Below are positions 26,893-37,501 of a stretch of DNA of 64,000 nt, one piece after another. The DNA comes from Candidatus Pantoea haifensis. GTDB taxonomy: Bacteria > Pseudomonadota > Gammaproteobacteria > Enterobacterales > Enterobacteriaceae. The position numbers and the translations under genes were made by a program. Below the pieces are notes generated by a model. That model was not told where the DNA came from. It was given only the letters and a program-made list of their open reading frames with translations, and searched no databases. The first letter of the stretch is position 1. Each line of letters begins with the position of its first letter. The stretch spans positions 1,426,001 through 1,490,000 of the forward strand of contig JAGTWN010000004.1 in the NCBI GenBank assembly GCA_018842655.1, read 5' to 3'.

Positions 26893-28565
26893 TTATCCCT
26901 TCCAGTGCCAGCTGTCCACATTCCAGCTATCAATGCGCACATTGATATTTGGCGTGATGTTTTCAGCCCCCTGTTTATGGCCGCGCACATTGGCAAACGT
27001 GAATAATGTCAAAAACGGCATATCCTTTCGTACCAGTGCCTGAAGCTTCAGATAAACCGCTTTACGCGCTTCGGGTGAAAACAGCGTCGCGCCCTCATCC
27101 AGCAATTTATCCACCTCGGGATTTTTATACTGAAAGACGTTTTGCCCTGCTCCACCCTGAGCAGGAATGGCATCTGAGCGCATATAGTTGGCAGTATCCG
27201 GATCGGATCCGATAAGATAATTCAGGCCAACGATGGCGCTGTCATATTTCGACTGCATCCAAAAGTCTCCCCACATCACCGCGGGCGGCAGGTTTGCAAT
27301 TTTCATCTCCACACCAATCTCCTGAAAACTCTGCTGCATAAACTGCTGCATCTGTTCACGCAGATGGTTGCCTGCGGTAGTGGAATTATTGAATGACAAA
27401 CGCACACCATTTTTTCCCGGATCCCACCCGCACCCGGCTTCCAGCCAGCGTCATCCAGCAATTGTCTGGCTTTATCGGGGTTGTATTCGTGCTTCGGCAG
27501 CGCAGGGTTAAAGTAGAAGGACTGCATCGGCATATAGGTTTCAGTGGCCTTCGGCAAACCGTAGTAGAGCGCATCGATAATGGTCTGCTTGTCGATAGCG
27601 TAATAGAGCGCCTCACGTACCGCCGGATCCTGGAACTGCGGCTTGCCGAGATTAAAGGCGAAATTTTCAATAATGGCGCTTTGAAACACATCCACCACTT
27701 TATTCGGCAGCTTTTTCGCCTCGTCATAGTGATCGGCTGTGATCCATTGCAGTCCCACCACGTCAATATCGCCGGATGCAAACTGGGTATACATCACGTT
27801 GAGATCGGGGATGTATTTGTAGATCACTCGCGCCAGCAGCGGCCCCTCAAGGAAATAGCTTTTATTCGCGACCAGCTCAATATGATCGCCCGCTACGCGC
27901 TGTTTGCCATTTGAACGGCCCGGTGCCAATCGGTGCGGTGTTGAACGGGGCGGTATTCTTGTCGGCAACGCCCTCAAATGCATGTTTCGGCACGATAAAG
28001 GTGGCGGCGAGAATAGAGGTATAAGGCGCAAACGGTTTTTCCATTCGCCAGGTGAGTTCCGTCGGCGAGACGACTTTCAGATCGCGGATTAATTCATGTC
28101 CGCTACGGCTCCAGCTGCGAAATTCTTTATCGACCAGCAACTCAAGCGTGAATTTAACATCCTCGGCAGTGAAGGGTTTGCCGTCGTGCCATTTGACGTT
28201 ATCGCGCAGTTTGATGTGAAAATGCAGGCCGTCAGCGGAGATGCCTCCGTTCTCTGTCGTGGGAACCTCTCGCGCCAGCTTAGGAAAGAAATTGCCTTTT
28301 TCATCCACGCCGATCAGTTGGTCAAACAGGCTGAAGTGCAGACCATCATCCACTTCGATGTGCGGCATCAGTGGATTAAATACGGTGGGCTCCTGCGAGA
28401 AGCCGATCACCATTTGTCCCCCTTTTCCCCGTCAGGCATGGCCGCATGCGCCATGCTGCCACTAAACAGTGAAGGCAGCGCCAGTGCCGCCGTGCCCGAT
28501 GCTAAATAAACCAGTGCCTGTCGACGCGAAATTTTAGGCCCGTTATCCACAAACTTATCGCTCAT
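26893..28565 (-). CDS. Peptide-type ABC substrate-binding protein (three frame breaks)
   Basis: 557 residues after repair, SBP_bac_5 family (DppA/OppA/NikA-like). A twin-arginine-like signal (SRRQALVYLASGTAALALP, cut after AHA) suggests Tat export. Domain marks: GFSQEPTVFNPLMPHIEVDD, LTWRMEKPFAPYTSILA, AVREALYYAIDKQTIIDALY. Breaks: G-run near 28417-28421 (five, six needed), one extra base near 27906-27910, and A-run near 27411-27416 (six, seven needed). The ligand is unknown; the oxidoreductase next door hints at an amine or modified amino acid. Confidence 0.85.
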
Positions 28566-28615
28566 TTTTTTCCTCAGGTCAGGGAACGCGACGCCGGACA
28601 CAGCCGCCCGACAAA

Positions 28616-29946
28616 TCAAAAGCCAGTCATAATTTCGATTTTTGAACCGTCACTAAAGCGTGAAAACCGAAACGCAGCAGGATCAACCACGGGGGACGGC
28701 CCAGCACCAAATCGGCCATCAAACGCCCCGCTGCCGGGCCGATACCGAATCCGTGTCCTGAAAATCCGGTTGCCATGAACATGCCCGGATAACGTTCAAC
28801 CGGCGAAATCACCGGGATCGCGTCAGGTAACACATCAATACAGCCCGCCCAGCGTTGAGCAATTTTTAAATTAGCGAAGGCGGGAATTTGCTGACGCAAC
28901 TGATCCAGCACTTTGTCCGTTAAGGTTTTGGAGGGCGGCAGATCGAGAACGCGACAATATTCAAACGGGCTGGGTTCATCCATTTCCCAGCGATCGGGAA
29001 TACGCATTTCATCAAAGAAGCGACCGCCCAGCCGCAGCCGCAGTGATTCCCATTCATGGCGCAGCGCAGGCATGAAGTCGCGGGCAAAACGAAACGTTTT
29101 TGGGACAATATCAACCTCGCTTTCATGCCCGGATGCGATGGTATAGCCGCCGTCCTGTCGTTTTCGCACCGCAAAATCACGCGCCCACAAGGCTGATTCT
29201 GGCCCACCGGCCAGCGGAGCGGTGCGTACCACGCTGTTAAGCACTTTGAGCTGCGGCAGGCGTAGATCATAGCGACCAGCCAGCAGGCTTGACCATGCGC
29301 CGCCCGCCAGAACAACCTGCTGACAGGCGATGTAACCGCGCTCGGTGAACACACCGCACACCCGTCCGGCGGCAGTATCAATCCCGCGCACGGCGCATTC
29401 CGTCAGAATTGATGCGCCATGCTTGCGGGCCGCTTCAGCAATCGCCGGTGCCGCTTTTTGCGGTTCGGCACGCCCATCGTCTGGCGTATACAGCGCACCA
29501 ATTCCGGTTAATTGCTGCCCCGGAAACAGTTTTTCAAAGCCGTGACGGTCAACCATTTCGCCCTTAAATTCGGTTTCCTGCAGATGGCGCGTCCAACGCT
29601 GATGTTGCTGATAAGTCTGATCGTCGGCACAGTGAAACACGATACCGGCACGCTGATAGCCCGTATCGGCCCCGACGCGCTGGTTAAGGGTTTGCCAGAT
29701 ACGCAACGACTCAGCCATGAGTGGTACTTCACGCGGATCGCGACGAGAAATGCGTACCCATCCCCAGTTCCGGCTCGACTGCTCCTGACCAATGCCCCCT
29801 TTTTCACACAGCGCCACGCTCACGCCCTGCTCCGCTATTTCCAGCGCGGTTGAGCAGCCAATAATGCCGCCGCCAATCACCACCACATCGACTTTTTCCG
29901 GTAGTTCAACATCCCCATGAACGGGTACAACAAACGGACCTGGCAT
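28616..29946 (-). CDS. FAD-dependent oxidoreductase, DadA/glycine-oxidase type (frame broken near end)
   Basis: About 443 residues. The N-terminal Rossmann motif VDVVVIGGGIIGCSTALEIAE binds FAD; GFSGHGFGIGPAAGRLMADL is the C-terminal DAO motif. Family members oxidise D-amino acids, sarcosine or other secondary amines. The frame breaks at a C-run near 28692-28696 (five, six needed); restored, the tail reads VVDPAAFRFSRF and stops at 28616. It sits between the ATPase and binding-protein genes of a peptide ABC operon, so it probably acts on the imported compound. Confidence 0.85.
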
Positions 29947-30067
29947 AATAAAACTCGCGGTTGCCCAATATTATTTCGCCTGGTTGTTCAGGCGACCCCT
30001 GAATAAAGACAAAAGCTGGCCTGCCACGCAGACATAACTCTCCGCACGGCTTACATAACGAAAACGA

Positions 30068-31693
30068 TCAGCCTGTGGCTGCTTCGCCGGGTATCGCCGC
30101 GACTAACTGGGCGGTATAAGCGTGCTTTGGCTGCTGAAAAACGGCCTGCGGCGTGCCTTGCTCAACAATTTCGCCTTTGTACAGAACCGCAATCTCATCG
30201 CAGATTTGGCTGGCAACACGCAGGTCATGCGTGATAAAAATCATGGCGATCTGGGTTTTTCCTGCACTTCTTTTAGCAGCGCCAGTACCTGTGCCTGGAT
30301 CGACACGTCTAAGGCCGAGACAGATTCATCCGCGACCAGTAACAGGGGATCAAACATCAAAGCGCGTGCAATACCGATACGCTGGCGTTGACCGCCTGAA
30401 AATTCATGCGGATAACGTTCCCAGACGCCCGGTTCCAGCCCGACCAGCCGCAACAGCTGCTGCGCTTTGCGTTTTACTTCCGCCTGGCTCATGCCGCCCA
30501 GCGCCAGCGGCCGGCAGAAAGGATCGTGCCGATGGTGTGGCGTGGATTAAGTGAGGCAAACGGATCCTGAAACACCATCTGTATCCAGCGACGCAGTGGG
30601 CGAAAGGCGTTTTCGTTCATCGGCAGAATGTCGCGACCATCAAATAACACCTCACCGCTGTCGGCGGGTAAAAGCTTGAGCAGGACGCGCCCGAGTGATG
30701 ATTTTCCTGAGCCGGATTCCCCGACAATGCCGAGCGTTTCGCCTTTTCTCAGGCTAAAACTGACATTGTTCAGGGCCGTGACTTCCCGGCTGCGGCTAAA
30801 CCACCCGCCGTCGCTACGATAGGTTTTAAACAGATTTTTTACTTGCAGCACCTGCGGTGCCTTATCGCGTCGCGCGCGGGCCTGCTTATGTAAGCGCGGG
30901 ACGGCGGCGATCAGTTGGCGTGAATAGGGATGCTGCGGATGACGTAATACCTGCTGCGCCGGCCCCGATTCCACCATCCTGCCTTTTTCCATGACAATAA
31001 CCTGGTCGGCAATCTCTTCAACAACACCAAAATCGTGGGTAATGAACATCACGCTCATCCCTTTGCGCTGTTGAAGCTCGCGAATTAATTTCAGGATTTG
31101 TGCCTGGGTCGTGACATCGAGCGCGGTAGTGGGTTCATCGGCAATCAGCACATCCGGATCGAGCGCCAGTGCCATAGCGATCATCACGCGCTGACGCTGA
31201 CCGCCAGAGAGTCGAAACGGATATTGGTGCTGAATGCGCGCCGGCTCAGGCAAGCCAACTTCATGGAGTAGCGACAACACTTTTTGCCGCTGTGAAAGTG
31301 CATCGCCCACATTATGTGCCTGCATAACTTCCATAATCTGCGCGCCAATGGTCATCAGCGGGTTCAGGGCTGACAGCGGATCCTGAAAGATGATAGCCAG
31401 GGTGCGGCCCTGTAGCTGGCGCAGCGCATCTGGCGTTAGCGTTAGTAAATCTTTATCGCGTAATAAAATTTCACCGCTGGTAATGCGCAGCGCGCGAGGT
31501 AATAAGCCCATTGCCGCATGAGCCGTGACAGATTTACCCGAGCCAGATTCTCCAATAATGCAAAGAATCTCTCCTGCCGCGAGATCAAAACTGAGATTTT
31601 CAACGGCAAACTGGCGATCCATTCCCGCCGGTAAAGCCACTGACAGCTGGCGAACCCGTAATAACGGTGAATGTTCTTCGGCGCTTTTTCCAT
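30068..31693 (-). CDS. Fused dual ATPase of peptide-type ABC transporter (three frame breaks)
   Basis: 542 residues after repair. Two ABC domains in one chain (like GsiA): Walker [11 protein letters not shown] and [10 protein letters not shown]; signatures [15 protein letters not shown] and [15 protein letters not shown]. It powers the two permeases downstream. Breaks, each one base short: A-run at the start (31685-31689; ATG 31693 with AGGAG upstream then reads [12 protein letters not shown]), G near 30513 (restores [12 protein letters not shown]) and A-run near 30263-30267 (restores [17 protein letters not shown]). First gene of the operon. Confidence 0.88.
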
Positions 31694-31867
31694 ACTGAGC
31701 TTTCTCCTGGCTAAATAACATTCTGGCAAACAGGAAACGCGATAAATAAACCATTACAGAGTGGAAACAGCATTCACGCTTAAGCGTTTGGGAGTGAATA
31801 AATTTAACTGAATGACGATGTCGGTTAAAAAATGACACAGATCAATTGGTGGGAAATAATAGTTTTT

Positions 31868-31884
31868 ACTTATTTTAAATAAGT
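31868..31884. promoter_or_regulatory. 17-bp perfect palindrome before the peptide ABC operon
   Basis: ACTTATTTTAAATAAGT, 175 nt upstream of the ATPase start and 70 nt after the yeeO stop (both minus strand). It is AT-rich with no U-run, so an operator is more likely than a terminator. Confidence 0.35.
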
Positions 31885-31954
31885 GTGCGGATATTCCTAC
31901 CTCAGCCTTCCCCGGCAATGGAGGAAGACAGAGAGAGGAACAGGCAGCAAAGCA

Positions 31955-33364
31955 CTAGCCGCCCTTTGCCACCAGCTTGCGATAATTATTCAGCCAGTTA
32001 CCGCTGTTCAGCCGCCACCAGAAGAACAGGCCGCGCACTGCCCAGTCCAGGAACATACCAAGCCAGACACCAATGACGCCCATACCTAAGACGATGCCAA
32101 GCAGATAACCGGCCACGACGCGAGCGCACCACATGCTGAACATGGAGACATACATGGTATAACGCGCATCGCGCGCCCCTTTCAGCCCGGCAGGCAGCAC
32201 CCAGGAGGCTGCCCAGATTGGCATAAACAGCGCATTCAGCCAGATAAGGTGCTGCGTCACGGTAATCACTTCCGGATCGCGGGTATAAAAACGCGCCAGA
32301 ATGCCTGCCAGCGGCACCGTCAATAGCGCCATTGCAGTGAGACAAATTGTTGATAACCAGAAAATATGTCGCACCTGGCGTTCAGCCTGAAAGACCTGAT
32401 TTTTACCCAGGCGCGTGCCGGTAATGATGGTCGATGCTGATCCCAGGGCGTTACCAGGCAGGTTAATCAACGAGGCGATAGAAAAAGCGATAAAGTTACC
32501 GGCAATTTCACTGGTGCCCATGCCTGCGACAAAGACCTGTGTCAGTAATTTACCGCCGTTAAACAATACGGATTCAATACTGGCGGGCACGCCGATGCTC
32601 AGCACCTCCAGTAAAATATTACTGTTCCAGCGTCGAAAGTAGCTCTTAAGGGTGATTTTCAGCGCAGCGTTAAAGCCAATCATCAGTACATAAATAACCG
32701 CAATCGCGCCAATGTAGCGGGTAATCGTCAGGCCCAGTCCGGCCCCGATAAACCCCAGCCCTTCCCAGGAGAAACAGCCGTAAATCAGCACGCTACTGAT
32801 AACAATGTTGAGGATGTTCATTCCACCATTGATCAGCATCGGGATCTTGGTGTTGCCTGCGCCGCGCAGTGCGCCGCTGCCGATAAGGGTAATCGCCGCA
32901 GCCGGATAGCTCCACGCCGAGGTTTGCAGATAACTCAGCGCCAGTTCCTTCACTTTGGGTTCAGCCGCACCGGCGATCGCATCAATAATCAGATGGCCCC
33001 AGAATTCAATCGCAATCACCAGCGCAAACGACAACAGCGTCATCATGGCTAATGATTGCCGGGTCGCCGCACGGGCGCGTTTGCCGTTGCGTTTTGCCAG
33101 ACTAAAAGCCACGACCACCGTAGTGCCGAGATCGATGGCGGCAAAAAATGAGATGATCACCATGTTAAAGCTGTCAGCCAGACCAACACCTGCCATCGCC
33201 TCTTTGCCGAGCCAACTGACCAGGAAGGTGCTCAGTACACCCATCAACAATACGCAAAGGTTTTCGATAAAAATGGGGACCGCTAATGGCGAAATTTCAC
33301 GCCAATACAGCGTGCGATAAGCACGGCGTTTGGGATACCACACCGTGCGCTTGATCGCCTGCAT
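31955..33364 (-). CDS. yeeO: MATE family efflux transporter YeeO
   Basis: 469-residue, 12-helix multidrug/oligosaccharidyl-lipid/polysaccharide exporter family protein. LYWREISPLAVPIFIENLCV, FAAIDLGTTVVVAFSLAKR and WVLPAGLKGARDARYTMYVS are shared with E. coli YeeO, reported to export FMN/FAD. The frame extends to TTG 33388; ATG 33364 is chosen but neither start has a good ribosome site. The gene is near tRNA-Asn in E. coli too. Confidence 0.9.
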   Translation of the reverse strand: MQAIKRTVWYPKRRAYRTLYWREISPLAVPIFIENLCVLLMGVLSTFLVSWLGKEAMAGVGLADSFNMVIISFFAAIDLGTTVVVAFSLAKRNGKRARAATRQSLAMMTLLSFALVIAIEFWGHLIIDAIAGAAEPKVKELALSYLQTSAWSYPAAAITLIGSGALRGAGNTKIPMLINGGMNILNIVISSVLIYGCFSWEGLGFIGAGLGLTITRYIGAIAVIYVLMIGFNAALKITLKSYFRRWNSNILLEVLSIGVPASIESVLFNGGKLLTQVFVAGMGTSEIAGNFIAFSIASLINLPGNALGSASTIITGTRLGKNQVFQAERQVRHIFWLSTICLTAMALLTVPLAGILARFYTRDPEVITVTQHLIWLNALFMPIWAASWVLPAGLKGARDARYTMYVSMFSMWCARVVAGYLLGIVLGMGVIGVWLGMFLDWAVRGLFFWWRLNSGNWLNNYRKLVAKGG

Positions 33365-33473
33365 CACTGCTACGCCGGGATTTTGCAAGGGATTACCAAA
33401 TCAGAATAGATTGGACAGGAGTTCTAATGATGATAGGGGGCGAGGATTTATGCAAAGTGTTTCCTCGCACTGT

Positions 33474-34229
33474 TTAATCATTATTACAAACTTTTTGCAG
33501 CGCCTGCGGCAGATTCAGCTCCGCCCCCAGATAGGCGCTGCGTACCTCTTCATTATTCAGCAATTCTGCCCCGCTACCGCTTAAGCGGATCTCGCCGTTG
33601 ACCATGACATAGCCACGATCGGCTAACTTCAGCGCATGGCGCGCATTCTGCTCGACCAGAAACAGCGTCATCCCCTGAGCGGTTAACTCGCGCAAAATAG
33701 TGAAGATTTGCTTAACCACGATCGGTGCCAGACCGAGGCTGGGTTCATCCAGTAACAGCAGACTCGGGCGGCTCATAAGTGCACGCGCAATCGCCAGCAT
33801 CTGCTGTTCGCCACCGGAAAGCGTCATGGCGCGCTGTTTTCGCCGTTCAAGCAGGCGGGGAAACAACGCGTACATGCGGTCTAAATCCTCTTTTTGAAAG
33901 CGATTACCAATAGCAATCGTGCCCATTTGCAGATTCTCCTCCACCGTCATATCGGCAAAAATGCGCCGTCCTTCCGGGGCCTGAGCAATACCGCTTGCCG
34001 CAATGAAATGGGTTGATTTATGGCTAATCGACTCGCCCCTGAAACGGATCTCGCCACTGGCGATGCGTGGCTGGCCAAAAATTGACATCAGCAGTGTCGA
34101 TTTACCCGCACCGTTAGCGCCTATCAGTGCCACGGTTTCCCCCTCTGCCACCGTCAGCGATACGCCTTTCAGCGCCTGAAGCGGGCCATAAAACACATCT
34201 ACTGCCTCAAATTCTAACAACCCGCTCAT
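33474..34229 (-). CDS. livF: LIV-type ABC transporter ATP-binding protein LivF
   Basis: 251 residues. Walker A GANGAGKST, signature LSGGEQQMLAIARALMSRP, Walker B LLLLDEP. The smaller ATPase of a branched-chain amino-acid-type importer. ATG 34229 overlaps the livG stop; the frame to 34268 would run deep into livG. Last gene of the liv operon. Confidence 0.92.
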   Translation of the reverse strand: MSGLLEFEAVDVFYGPLQALKGVSLTVAEGETVALIGANGAGKSTLLMSIFGQPRIASGEIRFRGESISHKSTHFIAASGIAQAPEGRRIFADMTVEENLQMGTIAIGNRFQKEDLDRMYALFPRLLERRKQRAMTLSGGEQQMLAIARALMSRPSLLLLDEPSLGLAPIVVKQIFTILRELTAQGMTLFLVEQNARHALKLADRGYVMVNGEIRLSGSGAELLNNEEVRSAYLGAELNLPQALQKVCNND

Positions 34230-34230
34230 A

Positions 34231-35100
34231 TCACTCCTCCTCATCCTCTGCGCCAAGGTAGGCAGCAATCACGCGCGCATCGTGCCGGATTTGCTGTGGC
34301 GTGCCTTGTGCAATGACATCACCGTGATCGAGCACCACAATATGGTCAGAAATGCTCATCACCATCGGCATGTCATGTTCAATCAGCAATACGCTGATGC
34401 GGTGATCGGCGCGAAGACGGTGAAGAATGGCGCTCAGGGCATCGGTTTCAACCGGATTCAGCCCCGCGGCTGGCTCATCCAGACAGATCAGTTCGGGTTG
34501 GGTACACATGGCGCGCGCGATCTCCAGCCGCCGCTGCTGTCCATAAGAAAGCGTGCCCGCCAGTCGGTTCGCTGCGGCAACCAAATCAACAGTTTCCAGC
34601 CAGTAGAAAGCCCGGTCGAGCGCGCGGTTTTCAGCGGCGCGATAGCTGCGGGTATTGAATACGCCCGCCAGCAGGTTACGGTTCACCCGCATATGCTGTG
34701 CCACCAGCAGGTTCTCAATCACCGACATTTCACGAAACAGGCGAATGTTTTGAAAGGTGCGTGCCAGTCCGGCGCGATTCACTAAATGCGCACCGCCAAA
34801 CATTTTGTACCAGACACGTGCACCGAGCTGCGCAGGTTTAATCCAGTCGCTGGGATGAATTTTCTCGCCCAGTACCTGAATGACATCGGTTGAACGCTGG
34901 TTGGCATTAAGCTGAATGCGCCCGCCGCTGGCACGATAAAAACCGGTCAGACAGTTAAACACGGTGGTTTTGCCTGCGCCGTTCGGGCCAATCAGCGAGG
35001 TGACCGATCCGCGCTCGACATTCAGGCTGACATTATTCAACGCCTTGATGCCGCCGAAGCGCATCATCAAATTTTCCACCTGCAATATCGCATCACTCAT
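34231..35100 (-). CDS. livG: LIV-type ABC transporter ATP-binding protein LivG
   Basis: 289 residues, Walker A GPNGAGKTTVFNCLTGFY, LSYGQQRRLEIARAM signature, Walker B LICLDEPAAGLNP. It includes the insert after Walker A typical of LivG. Overlaps livM by 8 nt. Confidence 0.92.
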   Translation of the reverse strand: MSDAILQVENLMMRFGGIKALNNVSLNVERGSVTSLIGPNGAGKTTVFNCLTGFYRASGGRIQLNANQRSTDVIQVLGEKIHPSDWIKPAQLGARVWYKMFGGAHLVNRAGLARTFQNIRLFREMSVIENLLVAQHMRVNRNLLAGVFNTRSYRAAENRALDRAFYWLETVDLVAAANRLAGTLSYGQQRRLEIARAMCTQPELICLDEPAAGLNPVETDALSAILHRLRADHRISVLLIEHDMPMVMSISDHIVVLDHGDVIAQGTPQQIRHDARVIAAYLGAEDEEE

Positions 35101-36376
35101 GACGAACTCCTTTGCGCAGCGGCACGCCCACGCGGCTGGTGCGGACCAGCCCGCGAGGACGCCAGATCATCATCAGCACCATCAGCATGCCAAACAACAG
35201 CACGCGATATTCAGCAAAGCTGCGCAATAATTCTGGCGCAACGGTGAGCACAAACGCAGCCAGTACCACGCCTAACGTTGAGCCCATGCCGCCCAGCACG
35301 ACAATCGCCAGGATCAGCGCGGATTCAAAGAAGGTGAACGACGTGGGATTGACGAAGCCCTGATAGCTGGCGAAAAACACCCCGGCAATGCCTGCGGTTG
35401 AGGCACCTAACATAAAGGCCGACAGCTTAACCAGTACGTGATTAAGCCCCATGGCGCGGCAGGCAATTTCATCTTCACGCAGAGCTTCCCAGGCGCGCCC
35501 GATCGGCATGCGCGTCAGGCGATATTTGATAAACAGCACCAGCATCACCACCAACACTAAAACGGTATAGATAAAGATGAACTTCATGTTGGGGTTATAG
35601 CTGAGATTGAAAAACTCATGGAACGGCACGCCGCCTTCACGCGCGCGCCGACCAAACTCCAGCCCAAGGAAAGTCGGAGACGGCACCGACACGCCATTCG
35701 GGCCACCGGTAAAATCGAGCCAGTTATTTAAAACCAGCCGAATAATTTCACCAAAGCCGAGCGTGACAATCGCCAGATAATCTCCGTGCATACGCAGCAC
35801 CGGAAAACCCAGCAACGCCCCGGCAACCGCCGCCATCAGCGCCGCCAGCGGCAACATGCTCCAGAAGCCCAGGCCAAGATACTGATAACCCAGCGCCAGT
35901 CCGTAAGCCCCGATGGCGTAAAACGCCACATAACCGAGATCGAGCAGCCCGGCGAGGCCCACCACAATATTCAGCCCCAGCCCCAGCAGCACATAAATCA
36001 GGCCGAGGATCGCCACTGTCAGCAGGTATTTACTCGAGAGCAGCGGAAAGATAAACGCGGCCACCAGCAGCAGGGGCAGGATCCAGCGCAGCCGTGAACG
36101 ATACCCCGGCTCGCGCACGTAGACACCGTCGTCTGCACCGGCAAGGTTACGCAGCAGAGTTTTGCCCTGTGTTGTTTGTAAAAACAGACTGAACAGCAAG
36201 CGCCCCGCCATGACCACCGCAACCAGTAGCGCAACGCGCATCGGCTCAAGCTGGAACTGATACCCCTCTAACACCACGCCAACAACAGGCCCAAACACCA
36301 CTAATGCGATCAACCCAGCCAGCACCGTTTCTTGCAGCGACTGGCGCAGGCTTATTCCCTGAATGGCTTCACTCAT
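35093..36376 (-). CDS. livM: LIV-type ABC transporter permease LivM
   Basis: 427 residues with the N-terminal extension typical of enterobacterial LivM, about ten helices, and the conserved LRMHGDYLAIVTLGFGEIIR and GRAWEALREDEIACRAMGLN (ATPase contact loop). Ten nt downstream of livH; overlaps livG. Confidence 0.92.
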   Translation of the reverse strand: MSEAIQGISLRQSLQETVLAGLIALVVFGPVVGVVLEGYQFQLEPMRVALLVAVVMAGRLLFSLFLQTTQGKTLLRNLAGADDGVYVREPGYRSRLRWILPLLLVAAFIFPLLSSKYLLTVAILGLIYVLLGLGLNIVVGLAGLLDLGYVAFYAIGAYGLALGYQYLGLGFWSMLPLAALMAAVAGALLGFPVLRMHGDYLAIVTLGFGEIIRLVLNNWLDFTGGPNGVSVPSPTFLGLEFGRRAREGGVPFHEFFNLSYNPNMKFIFIYTVLVLVVMLVLFIKYRLTRMPIGRAWEALREDEIACRAMGLNHVLVKLSAFMLGASTAGIAGVFFASYQGFVNPTSFTFFESALILAIVVLGGMGSTLGVVLAAFVLTVAPELLRSFAEYRVLLFGMLMVLMMIWRPRGLVRTSRVGVPLRKGVRHE

Positions 36377-36386
36377 GCTTGCGTCC

Positions 36387-37300
36387 TCACACTTTCGCGA
36401 CCAGCGGTCGACCCAGCAAACCCTGCGGGCGAAAAATCAAAATCACCACCAGCAAAGCAAAAGAAAATACGTCTTTGTAGTCAGAGTTCACCTGTCCGGC
36501 GAACTGCGCTTCCGCCACGCCCAGCAGCAATCCGCCGAGCATCGCGCCCGGCAGGGAACCTATGCCGCCCAGCACGGCGGCAGTAAAGGCTTTAATGCCA
36601 ATGATGAATCCGGCGTAGAAATCAAACGTGCCGTAGTTCATCGTCACCAGCACCCCGGCTAAGCCCGCCATTGCCGCGCCAATCACGAACACCAGTGAAA
36701 TCACCCGATCGGTATTGATGCCCAAAATGGCCGCCATCCGTCGGTCCTGCTGCACAGCCCGGCAGATGCGCCCCAGCCGTGTGTACTGGATAATCCAGGT
36801 CAGCAGCGCCATGCCGCACGCCGCCGCAATCAGAATAAAGATTTTGGTCCAGGTGATCTGTACTGCCCCGCCATCAAACTCCATGCGTAACACGCCGGTT
36901 AACAGCGTCGGTACGCCTTGCTGGTTCGGTCCCTGACTGAGCTGAACGTAATTTTGCAGGATGAGCGACATGCCAATTGCCGAGATCAAGGGTGCCAGCC
37001 GGGTAGAGTTACGCAGCGGACGATAGGCGATGCGCTCGATCGTCCAGCCGTAGACCGCCGTGACGACAATCGTGAACAGCAGCGTACCAAAAATCAGCAG
37101 CGGGAAAGAGTGGATCCCAAAGAAGGAGAGCAGCGCCAGTCCAATAGCGCAGAGATAAGCAGACAGCATATAGACCTCGCCGTGGGCGAAGTTAATCATG
37201 CCGATAATGCCGTAAACCATGGTATAGCCAATGGCAATCAGGCCGTAAACCGCACCCAGCGTCAGGCCATTAACCAGTTGCTGTAAAAAAATGCATCCAT
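36387..37300 (-). CDS. livH: LIV-type ABC transporter permease LivH (frame broken at start)
   Basis: 304 residues when the 5' end is repaired: ATG 37300 then reads MDAFFLQQLVNGLTLG if the T-run (A-run 37285-37291 on plus) has eight rather than seven bases. Conserved LIAIGYTMVYGIIGMINFAH and FGKI-type ATPase loop RICRAVQQDRRMAAILGIN. Permease partner of LivM. Confidence 0.92.
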
Positions 37301-37342
37301 AGCGAAGTCTCACCGCAAAGGGCCTCGATACAGGCTCAGGAA

Positions 37343-37374
37343 AAATCGCCTCGCCAGCTAACGAGGCACGATTT
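37343..37374 (-). terminator. Attenuator-like hairpin between livK and livH
   Basis: On the minus strand AAATCGTGCCTCG pairs with CGAGGCGATTT (one bulged base) and is followed by TT; it lies in the 201-nt gap between the binding-protein gene and livH. Such hairpins commonly reduce read-through so that the binding protein is made in excess over membrane parts. Confidence 0.55.
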
Positions 37375-37501
37375 TATTACCCTGCATAATTCACGTCACA
37401 GACGGGCGGCAAGTGCGCTCATCACCGGCAGCTGGCTGAAGTCAGTGACCGGTGTGAGCAGCGCAGCCAACGCCCCTGCGGCGTGAAGCATGACGGATAA
37501 T

